From positions 42,302,001-42,366,000 of the forward strand of contig CM044857.1 in assembly GCA_024500155.1 (NCBI GenBank): a stretch of 64,000 nucleotides of DNA, given 5' to 3'. The position numbers and the translations under genes are program-made. This DNA comes from Chenopodium formosanum. Lineage: Eukaryota > Streptophyta > Magnoliopsida > Caryophyllales > Amaranthaceae. The notes below the pieces were generated by a model, which saw only the letters and a list, made by a program, of their open reading frames with translations, was not told where the DNA came from and ran no database searches. The first letter of the stretch is position 1; every line of letters begins with the position of its first letter. This document shows positions 1 to 10,853 of this stretch, piece by piece.

Positions 1-384
1 GCTGAGAATTCAATGGATATGAAGGTTAAGTTATAGTATGTATTTTTCAGTTGCCTGTAAAAGACTATTCTTAGGCTCTCAGCTATGAAATACAGTATAC
101 TAAAAGCTACTTGTACATTTCTAGTGATGTTTACATGTATCCAGAAATTCTGGAATGGGTTCAGGGATAAAATTATGTGTTGCAAATTAAGTGAAATTGT
201 AGACAAGAAATTTGTATTAATCCAGTTTTAGTATTTTACTAGGTAAGTCTCCCAATAATACTATCCTTAGCAATTCATCTTTAAAAGTAAAAAAATAACA
301 AAAATCAAAGTAATTAGGGATGATTATGAATCTCATATTCAGGTTCAATTGGTTACAAATGAAATCTTATGATATGATATATAT

Positions 385-463
385 ATAAATTGATTTAATT
401 CTTGTTTTATTTTCTGTATTCGTACGTGTGTCAGAAAATAAAACAAGAATTAAATCAATTTAT
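385..463. repeat. Perfect inverted repeat, 32-bp arms
   Basis: Positions 385-416 and 432-463 are exact reverse complements over 32 bases, separated by a 15-bp loop that contains the palindrome cgtacg. Transcription through it would give a long stable hairpin. No target duplication or known transposon terminus was recognised. Confidence 0.9.
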
Positions 464-998
464 CAATCAAATTAAACTATTATAAAAGTAAATCCTTAAT
501 AAGCTAATCAGATTGAATTATAGAGCTTGAAATTGAAATCAAAATTCATTAAATTCAGATGAATCGATCTTTAACAAATTAGCTAATCAGATTCAATTAT
601 AAATTGCTAAAATTAAAAGTGAAAATTGAAAAAAAATACCGTGAGACTTCAATCTCTGATTTGCTTAATTGCTTAGCCTTGCTGGCTATTTTCCGTGAAT
701 TAAAACTTCCTTCAAAGTTTGAACCTTTAAAAACACTGGAGTTTTTTTCACGGAGGGAGGCGGAATGAATATTTAATTGTTTAGTAAAGAATATACAATT
801 ATTTTGTAAAGAACATCTAGCTATTTTATAAAGAACATCACATATAGTTGTATTGTAACGAACACATAGTTGTTTTGTAAATAACATATAGTTGTTTTAT
901 AAAGAACATATAACTATTTTGTAATAAAAAACTTTCAACTTTATGTTATTTATATATATCTAAAGAACATCTGTAATATTAATAAAGAACATAATAGC

Positions 999-1180
999 TA
1001 GAGGTGATTAACTTCGGCCGGCCCGATTCGACCCGAAAATAGGGCGGGTTTGGACAAGCTTAAAAATGCATTTTTAGTTAAAAATCCAAACCCAGCCCAA
1101 AAAGCCCACTACATTTTTCGGGTTTGGGCACGAGATATTATGTTAAGGCCCGGCCCGATTCGAATTTTTGATCACCTCTA
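999..1180. mobile_element. hAT-like MITE (182 bp)
   Basis: The element begins tagaggtgatta and ends gatcacctcta, giving terminal inverted repeats of about 11 bp. This resembles the TAGRGGTG termini of non-autonomous hAT elements. The interior is much more GC-rich than its surroundings and contains oppositely oriented 'ggcccgattcga' and 'gggtttggac' motifs, so the whole unit can fold back. Flanks (ataatagc / atgataat) are only loosely similar, so no clean 8-bp target duplication is claimed. Confidence 0.6.
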
Positions 1181-1608
1181 ATGATAATATAATAATGAAC
1201 ATTATTTTTCTTCAAAAAAAAAAAAAATAATAAACATTATTTTTATTCAACCACCATAATCTAAAGACAAAATTCAAAGAACATTTCAAAATAAACAATT
1301 AACATTATGTCACAAATAAAAGTACATTATACTGACAATTTAAGAACATGAAGATAAAGAACATTATTTAATGACATGTTATGTTTTTTACAATTCTATA
1401 ATATGTTCTTTTCACTTTAAATGAATGTTCTTTACAATTTTATAACATGTTCTTTTCACTTTAACTAAATGTTCTTTATATTTCTATATAATGTTCTTTC
1501 CACTTTTTTTTTTTTTTTTTTTTTTTTTTGAAAGGATGCACCATGCGGATCGTGCATCCACCTGCAGGAACCACGCATTGTAAAAACACTACTACTACTT
1601 CGTATTAG

Positions 1609-1649
<41 letters not shown>

Positions 1650-2211
1650 TGAATTTGACTTTTATTAACTTATATAAATCATGAATTATTTTTCCTCTTC
1701 AGTTTTAAAATATACAAATATATATATGCACTTATGCAAAATTCAACTCCAATCCAACAAACTATTGGATTTTCATCCCCAGACTCCAACCCTATACGAC
1801 TCCAATTTTATTTTGACCCTATCATCAATAGAAACCAATATATAATCAATGTCATGGAGCAATAAATCCATGAAATGAATTTCCATCCATAACCCCCCTA
1901 GAATTTCCAACGCCTCATAGCTTAAACCTACTACAGTCTGTCTATTGTGTGGCTGGCCACATTATGTGGTCACTTGTTAAAAAGAGTAATAACTCTTATA
2001 ACATCCGGGATACAACACTGACCGATTAACCCTGTAAACAAGTAACACTAATAACAAAGTAACCCATGATAGATTTCAAATTATTATTAGATATGCATGC
2101 TTTTCAAATCAATATGATAGATTAGTAAGCCTCAACTATTCAAGTAAGCAAGCTTTAGTATTGAAAAAACTTAAAAACCCTAAAGTTCTACTCCAACAAA
2201 CCGTATCAAAG

Positions 2212-3387
2212 ATGGAGAAACTCGAATTTTCCGAGAAACATCGCATAATTCCAGATGATATTTGGTGTTTTCCCTATGATATAACCTTACATATCTTACT
2301 CTTACTTCCTCTAAAATCACTAGCAAAAATGAAACTACTCTCCAAAACCTGGTATTTCCAAATCTCTTGCCCTAAATTTGCAAATTTTCTTATTCAATTC
2401 TCAAACTTTGTTAACCCTCAAACACTAATCTTTCAATCCAAGAATTGTATCTCTTCATTAAAAGCCGAAGATTTAAACAAATTAGAAATAAACACCACTC
2501 TTTTAAATCATCCATTTCCTGATTCACGAACAGGAGTTTATTACTATTGTGCTGGATCTTATAATGGGGTTGTTTGTATCCATATTACTACACCTGATTT
2601 GCAAGAACAACTCATTGTTTGGAACCCGATTACGCAGGAATGCAGGCCTATTCCACTGCCTCCTGCTCGCGTTGATGATCCACCTATTACACCAGTTTCG
2701 TGTCGTCACAAAAGATATTGGTTCGGTTTTGTCTATTTGTTGGACGATGTTATCTTTCACTTGAAGAGAAAACGGAGTTACTTGTACTCGATGAAGGATA
2801 CTTCATGGAGGGAATTAATGTATTCGAATCGATTTATTATCGAATATGAGACTATACCTTGTAGGAGTCTTGGAACTAGATTTGTTCTTAAAGACGGAGT
2901 GTTACATTATGCTGTTGGTCTCTATACGATATTTAAATTTGATTTGGTCAATGACACATTATCAAGTGTACGTCACGTAAAACAACGTCCTGATGTCGAC
3001 AACAATGTTTATCGTATCATTGATGTTGCACTTGGTGTCACACAAGAAAATAATCTGTGTTCGGGTCGGGTCTTTCAACATTGGAGGAAGGAGAAGTGGG
3101 TTTTGGAGATATGGAACTTGATTGAACGTACAAATTCGAGTTCATGGAAAAAGTTGTATAGGATTTCTTTGGGTGAAGAAACACCCCGCCCATACCCTTG
3201 GGTAATTGGATTTACATATCAAGGAAAAATATTTGTTGGAGGAGAAAAGCTCGTAATTGTTGGTCCAAATCGGGTTGCTAGTGATAATATGCAAGAAGTT
3301 AAAACGAAACATACTGCCATTTACACTATGAGTTATGTTGAAACTCTTTTATCGCCTTATTCACTTCATAATTTAGAGTATTTGTGA
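2212..3387 (+). CDS. F-box protein with F-box-associated domain
   Basis: Single-exon gene of 391 codons. The start is placed at the ATG at 2212; the open frame extends upstream only through a non-ATG codon at 2161. An N-terminal F-box (about residues 14-58, with PLKSLAKMKLLSKTW as its core) is followed by an F-box-associated region typical of plant FBA proteins, including GSYNGVVC (115-122) and VWNPITQECRPIPLP (136-150). Family members are the substrate adaptors of SCF E3 ubiquitin ligases: the F-box binds SKP1/ASK and the C-terminal beta-rich region binds the target, which cannot be told from sequence. The frame is uninterrupted. It is paralogous to the broken F-box gene starting at 4532, so this is a small tandem array. 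A poly-T tract follows the stop. Confidence 0.9.
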   Translation: MEKLEFSEKHRIIPDDIWCFPYDITLHILLLLPLKSLAKMKLLSKTWYFQISCPKFANFLIQFSNFVNPQTLIFQSKNCISSLKAEDLNKLEINTTLLNHPFPDSRTGVYYYCAGSYNGVVCIHITTPDLQEQLIVWNPITQECRPIPLPPARVDDPPITPVSCRHKRYWFGFVYLLDDVIFHLKRKRSYLYSMKDTSWRELMYSNRFIIEYETIPCRSLGTRFVLKDGVLHYAVGLYTIFKFDLVNDTLSSVRHVKQRPDVDNNVYRIIDVALGVTQENNLCSGRVFQHWRKEKWVLEIWNLIERTNSSSWKKLYRISLGEETPRPYPWVIGFTYQGKIFVGGEKLVIVGPNRVASDNMQEVKTKHTAIYTMSYVETLLSPYSLHNLEYL

Positions 3388-4531
3388 AATAATCAATTTA
3401 CTACGAAGTAGCTTTGTGTTTGGGTAAATCTTGTATTTTTTTTTTTTTTTTTTTTTATTGATTTTTGAATAAGCCTCTGAACATCTTACCATGTTGGACC
3501 TCAACTAGTCAACTATATCTAAATTTTCTTTAACTACTACGGAGTAGTATGTATATAATTGTGTTTTTTTAATTTAGCGTTTTTGTAATTGTTGAAAAAA
3601 ATTTAATGTTATACGTTCTTTTATCTCAAAACATTGTTTAATTTGACTTCTTATGATTAGAGTTTGCTAATAAGGTGCTATTAATGTGTTTTAAGCTAAG
3701 ATTTTGTATTTGACGAAATTATAAACTTGTAATCATGAGTTGTGTGTTAATGTGTATTATTTCCTGGTTGAATTTGATCTATTTTTTAAAGGAAAATATA
3801 AACCGCCAAATATGAGGTAAAATTGATCAACTTAAAGCCATAAACAAACATATCCTTTATTTATTTTTATTTTTTTTAATGTATCAGTTTGACTTTTACA
3901 TTATTCACATGTCATATTTGACTTAAATTTTTTTTAATGTATCATATTTGACTTTTACATTATTCACATGTCATATTTGACTTTTACATTATTCACATGT
4001 CATATTTGACTTTTATTTTTTTTCTTTTTTGGAGGAAAGTTCAATTATATAGGTCTAATAAGTTCAATCAGATTTAATATGTTTCTATTTTAGATAATGT
4101 GCACTTTTATAGGATTTCAACTAGATTAGTTGGTTCTGTAAAATTTTTTTTTTTTTTAAAAAAAAAAAAAACTAGATTAGTTGGTTAAATTACCCAAGAT
4201 ATGACATCGAATCACGTTCACATTAGCAACAAAAATTCCTAATCAGGACCAATAACTTCCAATCAAGGCTAATACTCGTATGGTTTAATAAGTCGAAAAG
4301 AACACACCCTTACTTTGGTTTTGATTTTGAAGTGAGAAATTGTAGTAAGAGATTATGAGCTTGTTAGAGAATTGTTCTTTCTAACAGTGGGATGTTAGCA
4401 AGTATGTTGATTATGTTCTTAATAGTTACAAGTAGGTGTTAATGATTGTATTAGTTGAAACTTGAAATTGGGTTTATAATGTAGTAACATCAGATTTGTT
4501 TTGCAGTGAAAACTTGAAAGCCTAATCTAAT
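3388..4531. other. Intergenic spacer between two F-box genes
   Basis: No gene seen. It contains the short tandem repeat described separately (3886-4018), a T-run abutting an A-run near 4143-4170, and AT-rich sequence. The last part presumably holds the promoter and 5' leader of the downstream F-box gene, but no clear element was identified. Confidence 0.6.
3886..4018. repeat. Tandem repeat, about 29-bp unit
   Basis: The unit 'catatttgacttttacatta' plus 'ttcacatgt' occurs about three times in direct order, with one diverged copy carrying an extra T-tract. Confidence 0.75.
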
Positions 4532-5509
4532 ATGAGCCGATTCAAATATGAAGATGACCCTTTTTTGGGGTTAAACGAAGAATTAATACTTGATATTCTG
4601 TATCGACTGCCTGCAAAATCATTAGGACAATGCAAACTAGTATGCAAATCATGGCTTACCCTCATCTCAGACCCTAAATTTGCAAGATCACATTTCGATT
4701 ATTCGAACATTGATGATCAACCCTTGACCCTCATTGTTCAAAAATTCAATACCCTTTCCACCCTGAAGTTTTCCAATACTACTGAGGGTGTAACCTCAGA
4801 CATGTTGAACAATCAATTCCTTAATAGCTTTGTATCCAGTTATTATTATTGTTTCATTGTCGGGTCAAATGATGGCCTTATATGTGTTTATGTCAAGCAA
4901 ATGGAGAGGGGTAGACGCGGTCAAGATTCATTGCATCTTTGGAATCCTTGCACCACTAAAGCAAGGGAGATCTCATTGCCTGTTAAAAGGGATTATTCAT
5001 TTTATGTTCATATAGACTCGAGTTGGTTTGGTCGTGTTCCCTCCTCCGATGACTACAAAATCTTCTTAGTGTATTCGGAGTATTGGCCCCATGAAAAGGG
5101 CATGTATCTATACTCGTTAAGGTCTGGTAGATGGAGAAGAATACAGGTCTCTGATGAAGATACGAGCTTAGTCTCAGAAGCCGATTCTGTTTTCTTAAAT
5201 GAAGCGTTACACTACATTGTACCTGACGAAAGGATAGTTATAGTATTTGATTTGGCAGCAAAGACCTTTAAGAAGGTGCCCTTCTCAATTAAACCTGATC
5301 AAGCACCAAAACATGATAAGCTTTTGCTTGGTGTCATTGGAAAATATCACCGCCTATGTGCTATGTTTTTAAATAGCCTTGGGGAACGGATGTTCGAGCT
5401 GTGGACCCTGGAGGAGTATGATAATTGGGATTCTTGGAAAAAGCTGTATCAAATTGACCTGCGGAAGTATATACTCAGAAATCGTATCCAATTTGTAGGG
5501 TTCACATAC
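4532..5509 (+). pseudogene. F-box gene, 5' part, cut by retrotransposon
   Basis: First 326 codons of an F-box/FBA gene. The F-box lies at about residues 14-58 (LPAKSLGQCKLVCKSW), followed by GSNDGLICVY and LWNPCTTKAREISLP in the F-box-associated region, matching the architecture of the neighbour at 2212. After the TAC codon at 5507-5509 the reading frame runs into the LTR of a retrotransposon and stops three codons later (TGA at 5519-5521). The remaining 51 codons lie 11.8 kb downstream at 17360-17512. Without the insertion and one copy of the target duplication, the frame is open for 376 residues, normal for the family. The current locus would make a protein lacking the C-terminal end of the substrate-binding domain, or none. 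Confidence 0.9.
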
Positions 5510-5948
5510 TGTATGGGATGATATCTGAGTATGACCGATATCTTGTGAAGGCACGTGACCAGGCTCTAAACAGTTATGAGAGGATGCCGATATGTTCCAG
5601 AAAGAAGACATGTCGGCTTGTCGGAATTCAACACGTGGCAGCAGAAGCTCGACACTTGGCACAGAAGGCTCTGCATGGATGAGAGCCACCTGTCAAGGTA
5701 GATCATTATAAATAGTAGGTAAGACCTCATTAATGAGGGCATTAATTACACTCTCTCTCTCTCTACTTTCTCTTTCTTACTTATTTTCTTCTCTCTTAAA
5801 CACCTTCTGACTTTATCATCGGAGTGGTTATCCCCGGACCACCCCGGGTTAGCTAACTTCTTCTCATTGTGTAGGTTCTCAGCTTGCCGATAGGAGTATC
5901 AGGATCTCAGGTCCGAATTCTTGGGGAAATCAGGATCAGACAGAAACA
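5510..5948 (+). repeat. 5' LTR of Tat element
   Basis: Starts tgtatgggatgatatc and ends cagacagaaaca. A TATA-like 'ttataaatag' occurs at about 5705-5714 and a CT microsatellite follows at about 5751-5765. It is almost identical to the 3' LTR at 16913-17354. Confidence 0.93.
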
Positions 5949-5950
5949 AT

Positions 5951-5970
5951 TTGGCGCTAGAAGGAGGGGG
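5951..5970 (+). other. Putative primer-binding site
   Basis: Directly after the 5' LTR the sequence reads tggcgctagaagg, the usual place and TGG start of a tRNA primer site. I could not assign the tRNA. Confidence 0.5.
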
Positions 5971-6032
5971 AAAGTTGATCACTTCTATCGCCTAAGAACC
6001 TCACACAAAACATACATATAACAACGATAACC

Positions 6033-8317
6033 ATGGCCGGAAACAATGGAATACCAGTAGAACAACCCCAGGTGGAAGTAGTAGATGAAACCCATACCCT
6101 AGAAGGTAATCAGTTTCACGTGCCGATAACTTCCCCTGCAGGAGGAGGGGAGGCAGAGGATCCTATGGCGGCATTCACTCCAGATGAGTTGGAAACGGCC
6201 GCAAGGGTGATGAGTGCAATGAGTAGGAAGAGAAAAGAGGTTGAGGCGGCACAGGCTGAAAGAGAGGCTGCTCAGGCCGATAGAGGAGCATCGCACCGTC
6301 ACCAGGAGGAACAACACAATCAGTTGGAGAACTCGTCGAGGAGACCCCGACATGAGTCGCCGGTAAGATCGCATACAACATCACGACGGGTTGAACAATC
6401 CTCAAGTCACGTTGTGAGTACCAGAACTCAGTAGCAGAGAAGTTCGCAGGTAGAGGGGCAAGCAATGCGCACAGTGGTGCAGTTTAGGGCATCTCCATTT
6501 TCCCAACACATCTTGGATCAGCCAATGGAAAAGGTGAAAATGCCGACTTGTAGGTATGATGGAAGAGGGGATCCGACAAGATTCATAACGTCCTATGAGG
6601 GGCACATGATGCTGTACACTAACTCGGACGCAGTCTGGTGCAAAGTCTTTCCAACAACCATGATTGGGGCTGCAGCCGATTGGTTTAACAACCTTGAGGT
6701 TGGGTCAGTAGATAGCTTTGAAAGATTGACTGAGATGTTTGTGGGTCAATATGTCAGTAACAGTGTGAGGCAGAGAACCTCTGGAGAATTGATGGCCGTG
6801 GAGCAGAAACCGGATGAATCTTTGAGGGATTATATCAGGCGATTTAACAATGAGGCAAACACCATTCCAAAATTGCAACAGGAAATAGCTGTGATGGCTT
6901 TAATCAATGGATTGGTTGATTCTGATTTTAAAAGGTATCTTACAAGGAAAAGCTTACCGACATTGGCAGCAGCGTTTAGCAAAGCTCATGATTACATAAA
7001 GAGTGAAGAGTTAATGAAGACAAGTAGCAGACATGTCGTTGCCGGAAAGGGGCAAAGTCAGTATGAAGGGACATCGTCTGGAGGAAGTAGGCCGAGAGCT
7101 CCTGCCCCAGGAAGGGGAGGAGGAAGCCGGCAAGATACCAGACCAACAAGGCTGCCAATGAGATATAGCACCTACACTCCCCTGAATACACCAAGGGCAG
7201 CAATCTACTCAGTAAACCAGAATAGAGAAGATTGGTCAAGGCCGATTCCCATGAAGGCAAGGCCAAGGGATGTGAAGAAGTATTGTATGTTCCACAGGGA
7301 TGTGGGACATTATACGGAGGAGTGTACACAATTGAAGGACAACATTGAGGAATTGATCAGAAAAGGGCACTTAACACAATACCGGTTGAATGCGAGCAGG
7401 AATCAGCAACCGGCACAAGCAGCTGAGAGGCAACAGATAGAAGCAAGGCCCGAAAGGACGCAAGGAAGAGTAGTCCGACAGGGGGATGCAGGAATACCAC
7501 CGTTATCTACTGGAAGGGTAGATGTGATAACGGGAGGACTGATTCATGGAGGGACAGTTAGTGGGGCAAAGAAGCATTTGGCGGAGCACCGTCATCTAGT
7601 TTGTGCTTTGGACGTAGATAACCGTCCTCGGCCGGCATCAATACCCCAAGTCGTGTTCACGGAAGAAGATGCACGAGGTGTAGTGTTCCCGCACGACGAT
7701 CCGTTAGTCCTGATAACCAAGATAAATGGGGCTGACATCAAAAGAGTGCTGGTAGATGGAGGTAGTTCAGCAAATGTGTTGTTTATGCAAGCTTTCAATG
7801 AGATGAATATAGGAAGACAATACTTGAAGCCGGTATCGTATCCTGTGATCGGGTTTAATGGGTCGGCTGTAAGGCCAGAAGGGAGTATTGTGTTGCCGGT
7901 AAGGATGGGTGATGGGCTACAGGCAAGAGATCTGATGGCAGAGTTTCTGGTGGTAGATGTTAAGTCGGCTTACAACGCAATCATCGGTAGACCGATAATA
8001 CATGACATGCAAGCTGTTGTGTCAACTTACCATATGGCAATAGCCTATGTGTCGAATTTGGGTGCTGTAGAGAAGGTGTATGGGGGTCAGGTTATGTCAA
8101 AATCCTGTTATGTGACAGCTTTGAAGAATCCGGTTGGTAATGCTACGGTACCATGTAATCCAAAAAGGGAAGGTGAGCCGACAGCTCAGGATTTAACCAT
8201 GAAAAACTTTGATGCAAGACCTGAGGAAACACCAAGGCCGTTACCGGGGGGAGAAACCGTCCAAGTTGAACTGCAACCAGGCGACCCGAGTAGAACAGTG
8301 AAGGTTGGGGCTGATAT
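6033..8317 (+). pseudogene. Retrotransposon gag-protease region
   Basis: One continuous frame from the ATG at 6033, broken by a single TAG at 6432-6434 (cagTAGcag context, consistent with CAG>TAG). The first part is polar and rich in Q, E and R. After the stop come a retrotransposon Gag domain, a CX2H...HX4C-type zinc motif (YCMFHRDVGHYTEEC) around 7280-7330, and an aspartic protease with catalytic Asp in DGGSS at 7755-7769. The frame then meets a nested solo LTR at 8318, which supplies a stop at 8343-8345. In an intact element Gag forms the virus-like particle and the protease processes the polyprotein. Confidence 0.88.
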
Positions 8318-8609
8318 TGTAACACCCCGACCCCAAACAGATTAGGGAGGGGCCTATTGTCACGAAATGCGCATCGAGGGCCAACAACTGTCCCCACAAA
8401 CCAACACAAGTCCTTTCGGCGCATTTTGTCCTCACTCATGCGCACCCTAGGAAAACTTCCCAGGAGGTCACCCATCCCAAGACTACTCCCAGCCAAGCAC
8501 GCTTAACTATGGAGTATTCTTAGCATATGAGCTCCCTAAAAGGAAGATGCATCTTGTTGATATGAGTAGTATATCAAACTGCTTTAAAGCAATCATGAGG
8601 GGTATTACA
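8318..8609 (+). mobile_element. Solo LTR of Cassandra-type TRIM
   Basis: 292-bp unit beginning tgtaacacccc and ending gtattaca, flanked by the 5-bp direct repeat gatat (8313-8317 and 8610-8614). Its centre is a reverse-oriented 5S rRNA-like sequence, the hallmark of Cassandra elements, which carry 5S sequence in their LTRs. It sits inside the pol region of the Tat retrotransposon. Removing it and one target copy restores a continuous reading frame there, so it inserted later. One LTR alone implies LTR-LTR recombination after insertion. Confidence 0.88.
8450..8514 (-). other. 5S rRNA-like segment inside the Cassandra LTR
   Basis: On the minus strand this reads like the 3' half of plant 5S rRNA: 'agttaagcgtgcttgg' (the box A/internal control region, 8493-8508 on +), then a block ending 'gggatgggtgacctcctggg'. 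The 5' half of 5S is not recognisable. It is a transposon-borne copy and not a 5S rDNA unit. Confidence 0.85.
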
Positions 8610-10829
8610 GATATGGATGTGGATACTAGGTGTAACCTGATAAGCTTGTTGCGTGAGAACGCCGACGTCTTTGCGTTCTCGGCCAGTGAGATGCCAGGAA
8701 TACATCCAGAAGTAATGGAGCATAAGTTGAATGTTGACAGAAAGTTCAGGCCGATAAGGCAAAAGAAGCGCAATTTCTCAACTGAGAAAATAGAAGCAAT
8801 TCAGGCTGAGGTAAATAAGCTCTTAGCAGCGGGGTTCATTGAGCCTTGCACATATCCAGAGTGGTTGGCGAATGTAGTAATGGTGAGAAAGCCGACAGGG
8901 AAGTGGCGAATGTGTGTGGATTTCACAGATCTGAATAAGGCTTGCCCTAAGGATTGCTACCCACTACCCCGGATAGACAGGCTAGTAGACTCAACCTCTG
9001 GTCATGCCATGCTTAGTTTTCTGGATGCGTTTTCAGGATATCATCAAGTCAGCATACATAAAGCTGACAGGAATAAAACGGCTTTTATAACAGATGTTGG
9101 TGTATATTGTTATAAGGCAATGCCGTTTGGGTTGAAAAATGCAGGAGCAACCTATCAAAAATTGGTAGACAAGATTTTTGAGAAGCAGAAGGGACGGAAT
9201 GTTGAGGTGTATGTGGATGATACGATAGTGAAGAGTAAGGAAAAAGGAAACCATATAGCAGATCTGAGAGAAACATTTGAGACTTTAAGGAAATATCAGA
9301 TGAAGTTAAATCCGGAGAAGTGTGTTTTTGAGGTTAGATCAGGGAAGTTTCTAGGCTTCATGGTCAGTGAACGGGGAATAGATGCGAATCCGGATAAGGT
9401 GAATGCGGTACTTCAGATGAAACAACCAAAAACCATTCGTGATATACAGAGGTTGACTGGCAGGATGGCAGAGTTAACCAGATTCATCAGCAAGTCAGCT
9501 GATAAGGCACTTCCGTTTTTTATGGTACTGAGAAAGAACAAGGCATTTGAGTGGGGAAAAGAACAAAGTGATGTCCTAGAAGTAGTAAGGAATCATCTTA
9601 GATCTCTTCCCACAATTGCCAGGCCCGAGAAGGGAAAAGTGTTGCAGTTATACATCTCGGCATCACCAAAAACGGTAGCAGCCGTTTTGTTAGTAGAAAG
9701 GAAGAAGCAGCAACAGCCGATATACTTTGTCAGCCATGTTTTGAATGCGGCAGAGCGTAGATATCCAGTGATAGAGAAAATGGCGTTAGCAGTAATAGTG
9801 GCAGCCAGGAAGTTGAGGCCTTACTTTGATGCACATCCAATAGAGGTGCTCACCAATCATCCCTTAGAGAAATCATTGCGTAAAATGGATACATCTGGCA
9901 GATTACTGGCATGGGCAGTTGAGTTGTCGGAATATGAGATAAGCTACAAGCCAAGAACATCAATTAAGGCTCAAGCGTTGTCTGATTTTATTGTTGAAAC
10001 CACATACACCGATGAAGAGGAAGAATTGGGAACATGGCAGGTATCAGTTGATGGATCAGCTACAGCAACGGGAGCAGGGGCTGGAATTGTGATAACGGCT
10101 CCAGATGGGAAAATGTTTGAATATGCCATGAAGTTTAAGTTCAAGGCAACAAATAACGAAGCCGAGTACGAAGCCGCGGTGGCCGGAATGCAGTTGTCAA
10201 TAGCAGCAGAAGCAAAACGGCTAGTTTTAACAACTGATTCTCAGCTGGTATCAAGTCAATTTAGTGGGGAGTATGAGACCCGAGAGCCGGCAATGGTGAA
10301 ATATTTGGAGAAGATGAAGCAGTTAGCAGCTCAGTTGCAATACTTTGAGATCAAATTAGTTCCGAGATTGAGAAATTCTCAAGCAGATGCGCTGGCAAGG
10401 TTGGCAAGTTCAAGTTTTAACGATTTGGAAAGAACGGTTATGGTGGAGGTCTTAAAGCAGAGAAGCATAGATGAGATGTCGACAGAGGTTTTATGTGTTG
10501 ATCTGAGGAATCAATGGTACGATAAAATACTAGCATACATCGTTCATGGTGTAGGGCCGACAGATAAAGGGGAGCTGAAAAGATTGCGGAGGGATAGTGT
10601 ATGGTTCGTAATGTATCAAGGCCAGTTATACAAAAGAGGGTTTTCAATGCCATTGCAAAGATGTATAACGGATTTTGAGTCAACAAGATTGATAGAAGAA
10701 TTGCATGAGGGAAGCTGTGGTAACCATCTCGGAGCAAGAGCCTTGTCCAGAGAAGCAATGAGAAGGGGGTACTACTGGCCGACAATGAATGCAGACGCAA
10801 TGGCTTACGTTAAAAAATGCGAGAAGTGT
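8610..10829 (+). pseudogene. Retrotransposon reverse transcriptase-RNase H
   Basis: Continuation of pol after the nested LTR; the open frame begins artificially inside that LTR at 8547. The RT fingers/palm include WRMCVDFTDLNKACPKDCYP and the catalytic YVDD at 9210-9221. RNase H follows with its acidic residues visible in VDGS, NNEAEYEA, TTDSQL and NSQADALA. The segment ends with an HHCC-type zinc region (...KKCEKC) at a TAA (10830-10832) that replaces what is normally a Gln codon. In an active element this enzyme makes cDNA from the element RNA and removes the RNA strand. Confidence 0.9.
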
Positions 10830-10853
10830 TAAAAGTTTGCCCCAGTTATCAAC

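Larger units (their letters stand above)
1..2211. other. Gene-free AT-rich region with repeats
   Basis: I see no convincing gene here. The stretch holds a long perfect inverted repeat (385-463), a short GC-rich MITE (999-1180) and many diverged copies of the word 'aaagaacat' (about 780-990) facing copies of its complement 'atgttcttt' (about 1400-1495). Poly-T tracts lie near 1503-1529 and 1611-1647. A short minus-strand reading frame at 597-887 is built from the aaagaacat repeats and is not believed. Confidence 0.7.

Noticed and set aside
597..887. Minus-strand 96-codon open frame
   Set aside because: Made of diverged aaagaacat repeats; no domain and no start context.
8450..8514. 5S ribosomal RNA gene
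   Set aside because: Only about half of 5S is present, reversed, within a solo LTR with target duplication; it is Cassandra-borne sequence.
8547..8609. Apparent N-terminus of the reverse transcriptase frame
   Set aside because: These codons come from the nested solo LTR and are not part of the retrotransposon polyprotein.
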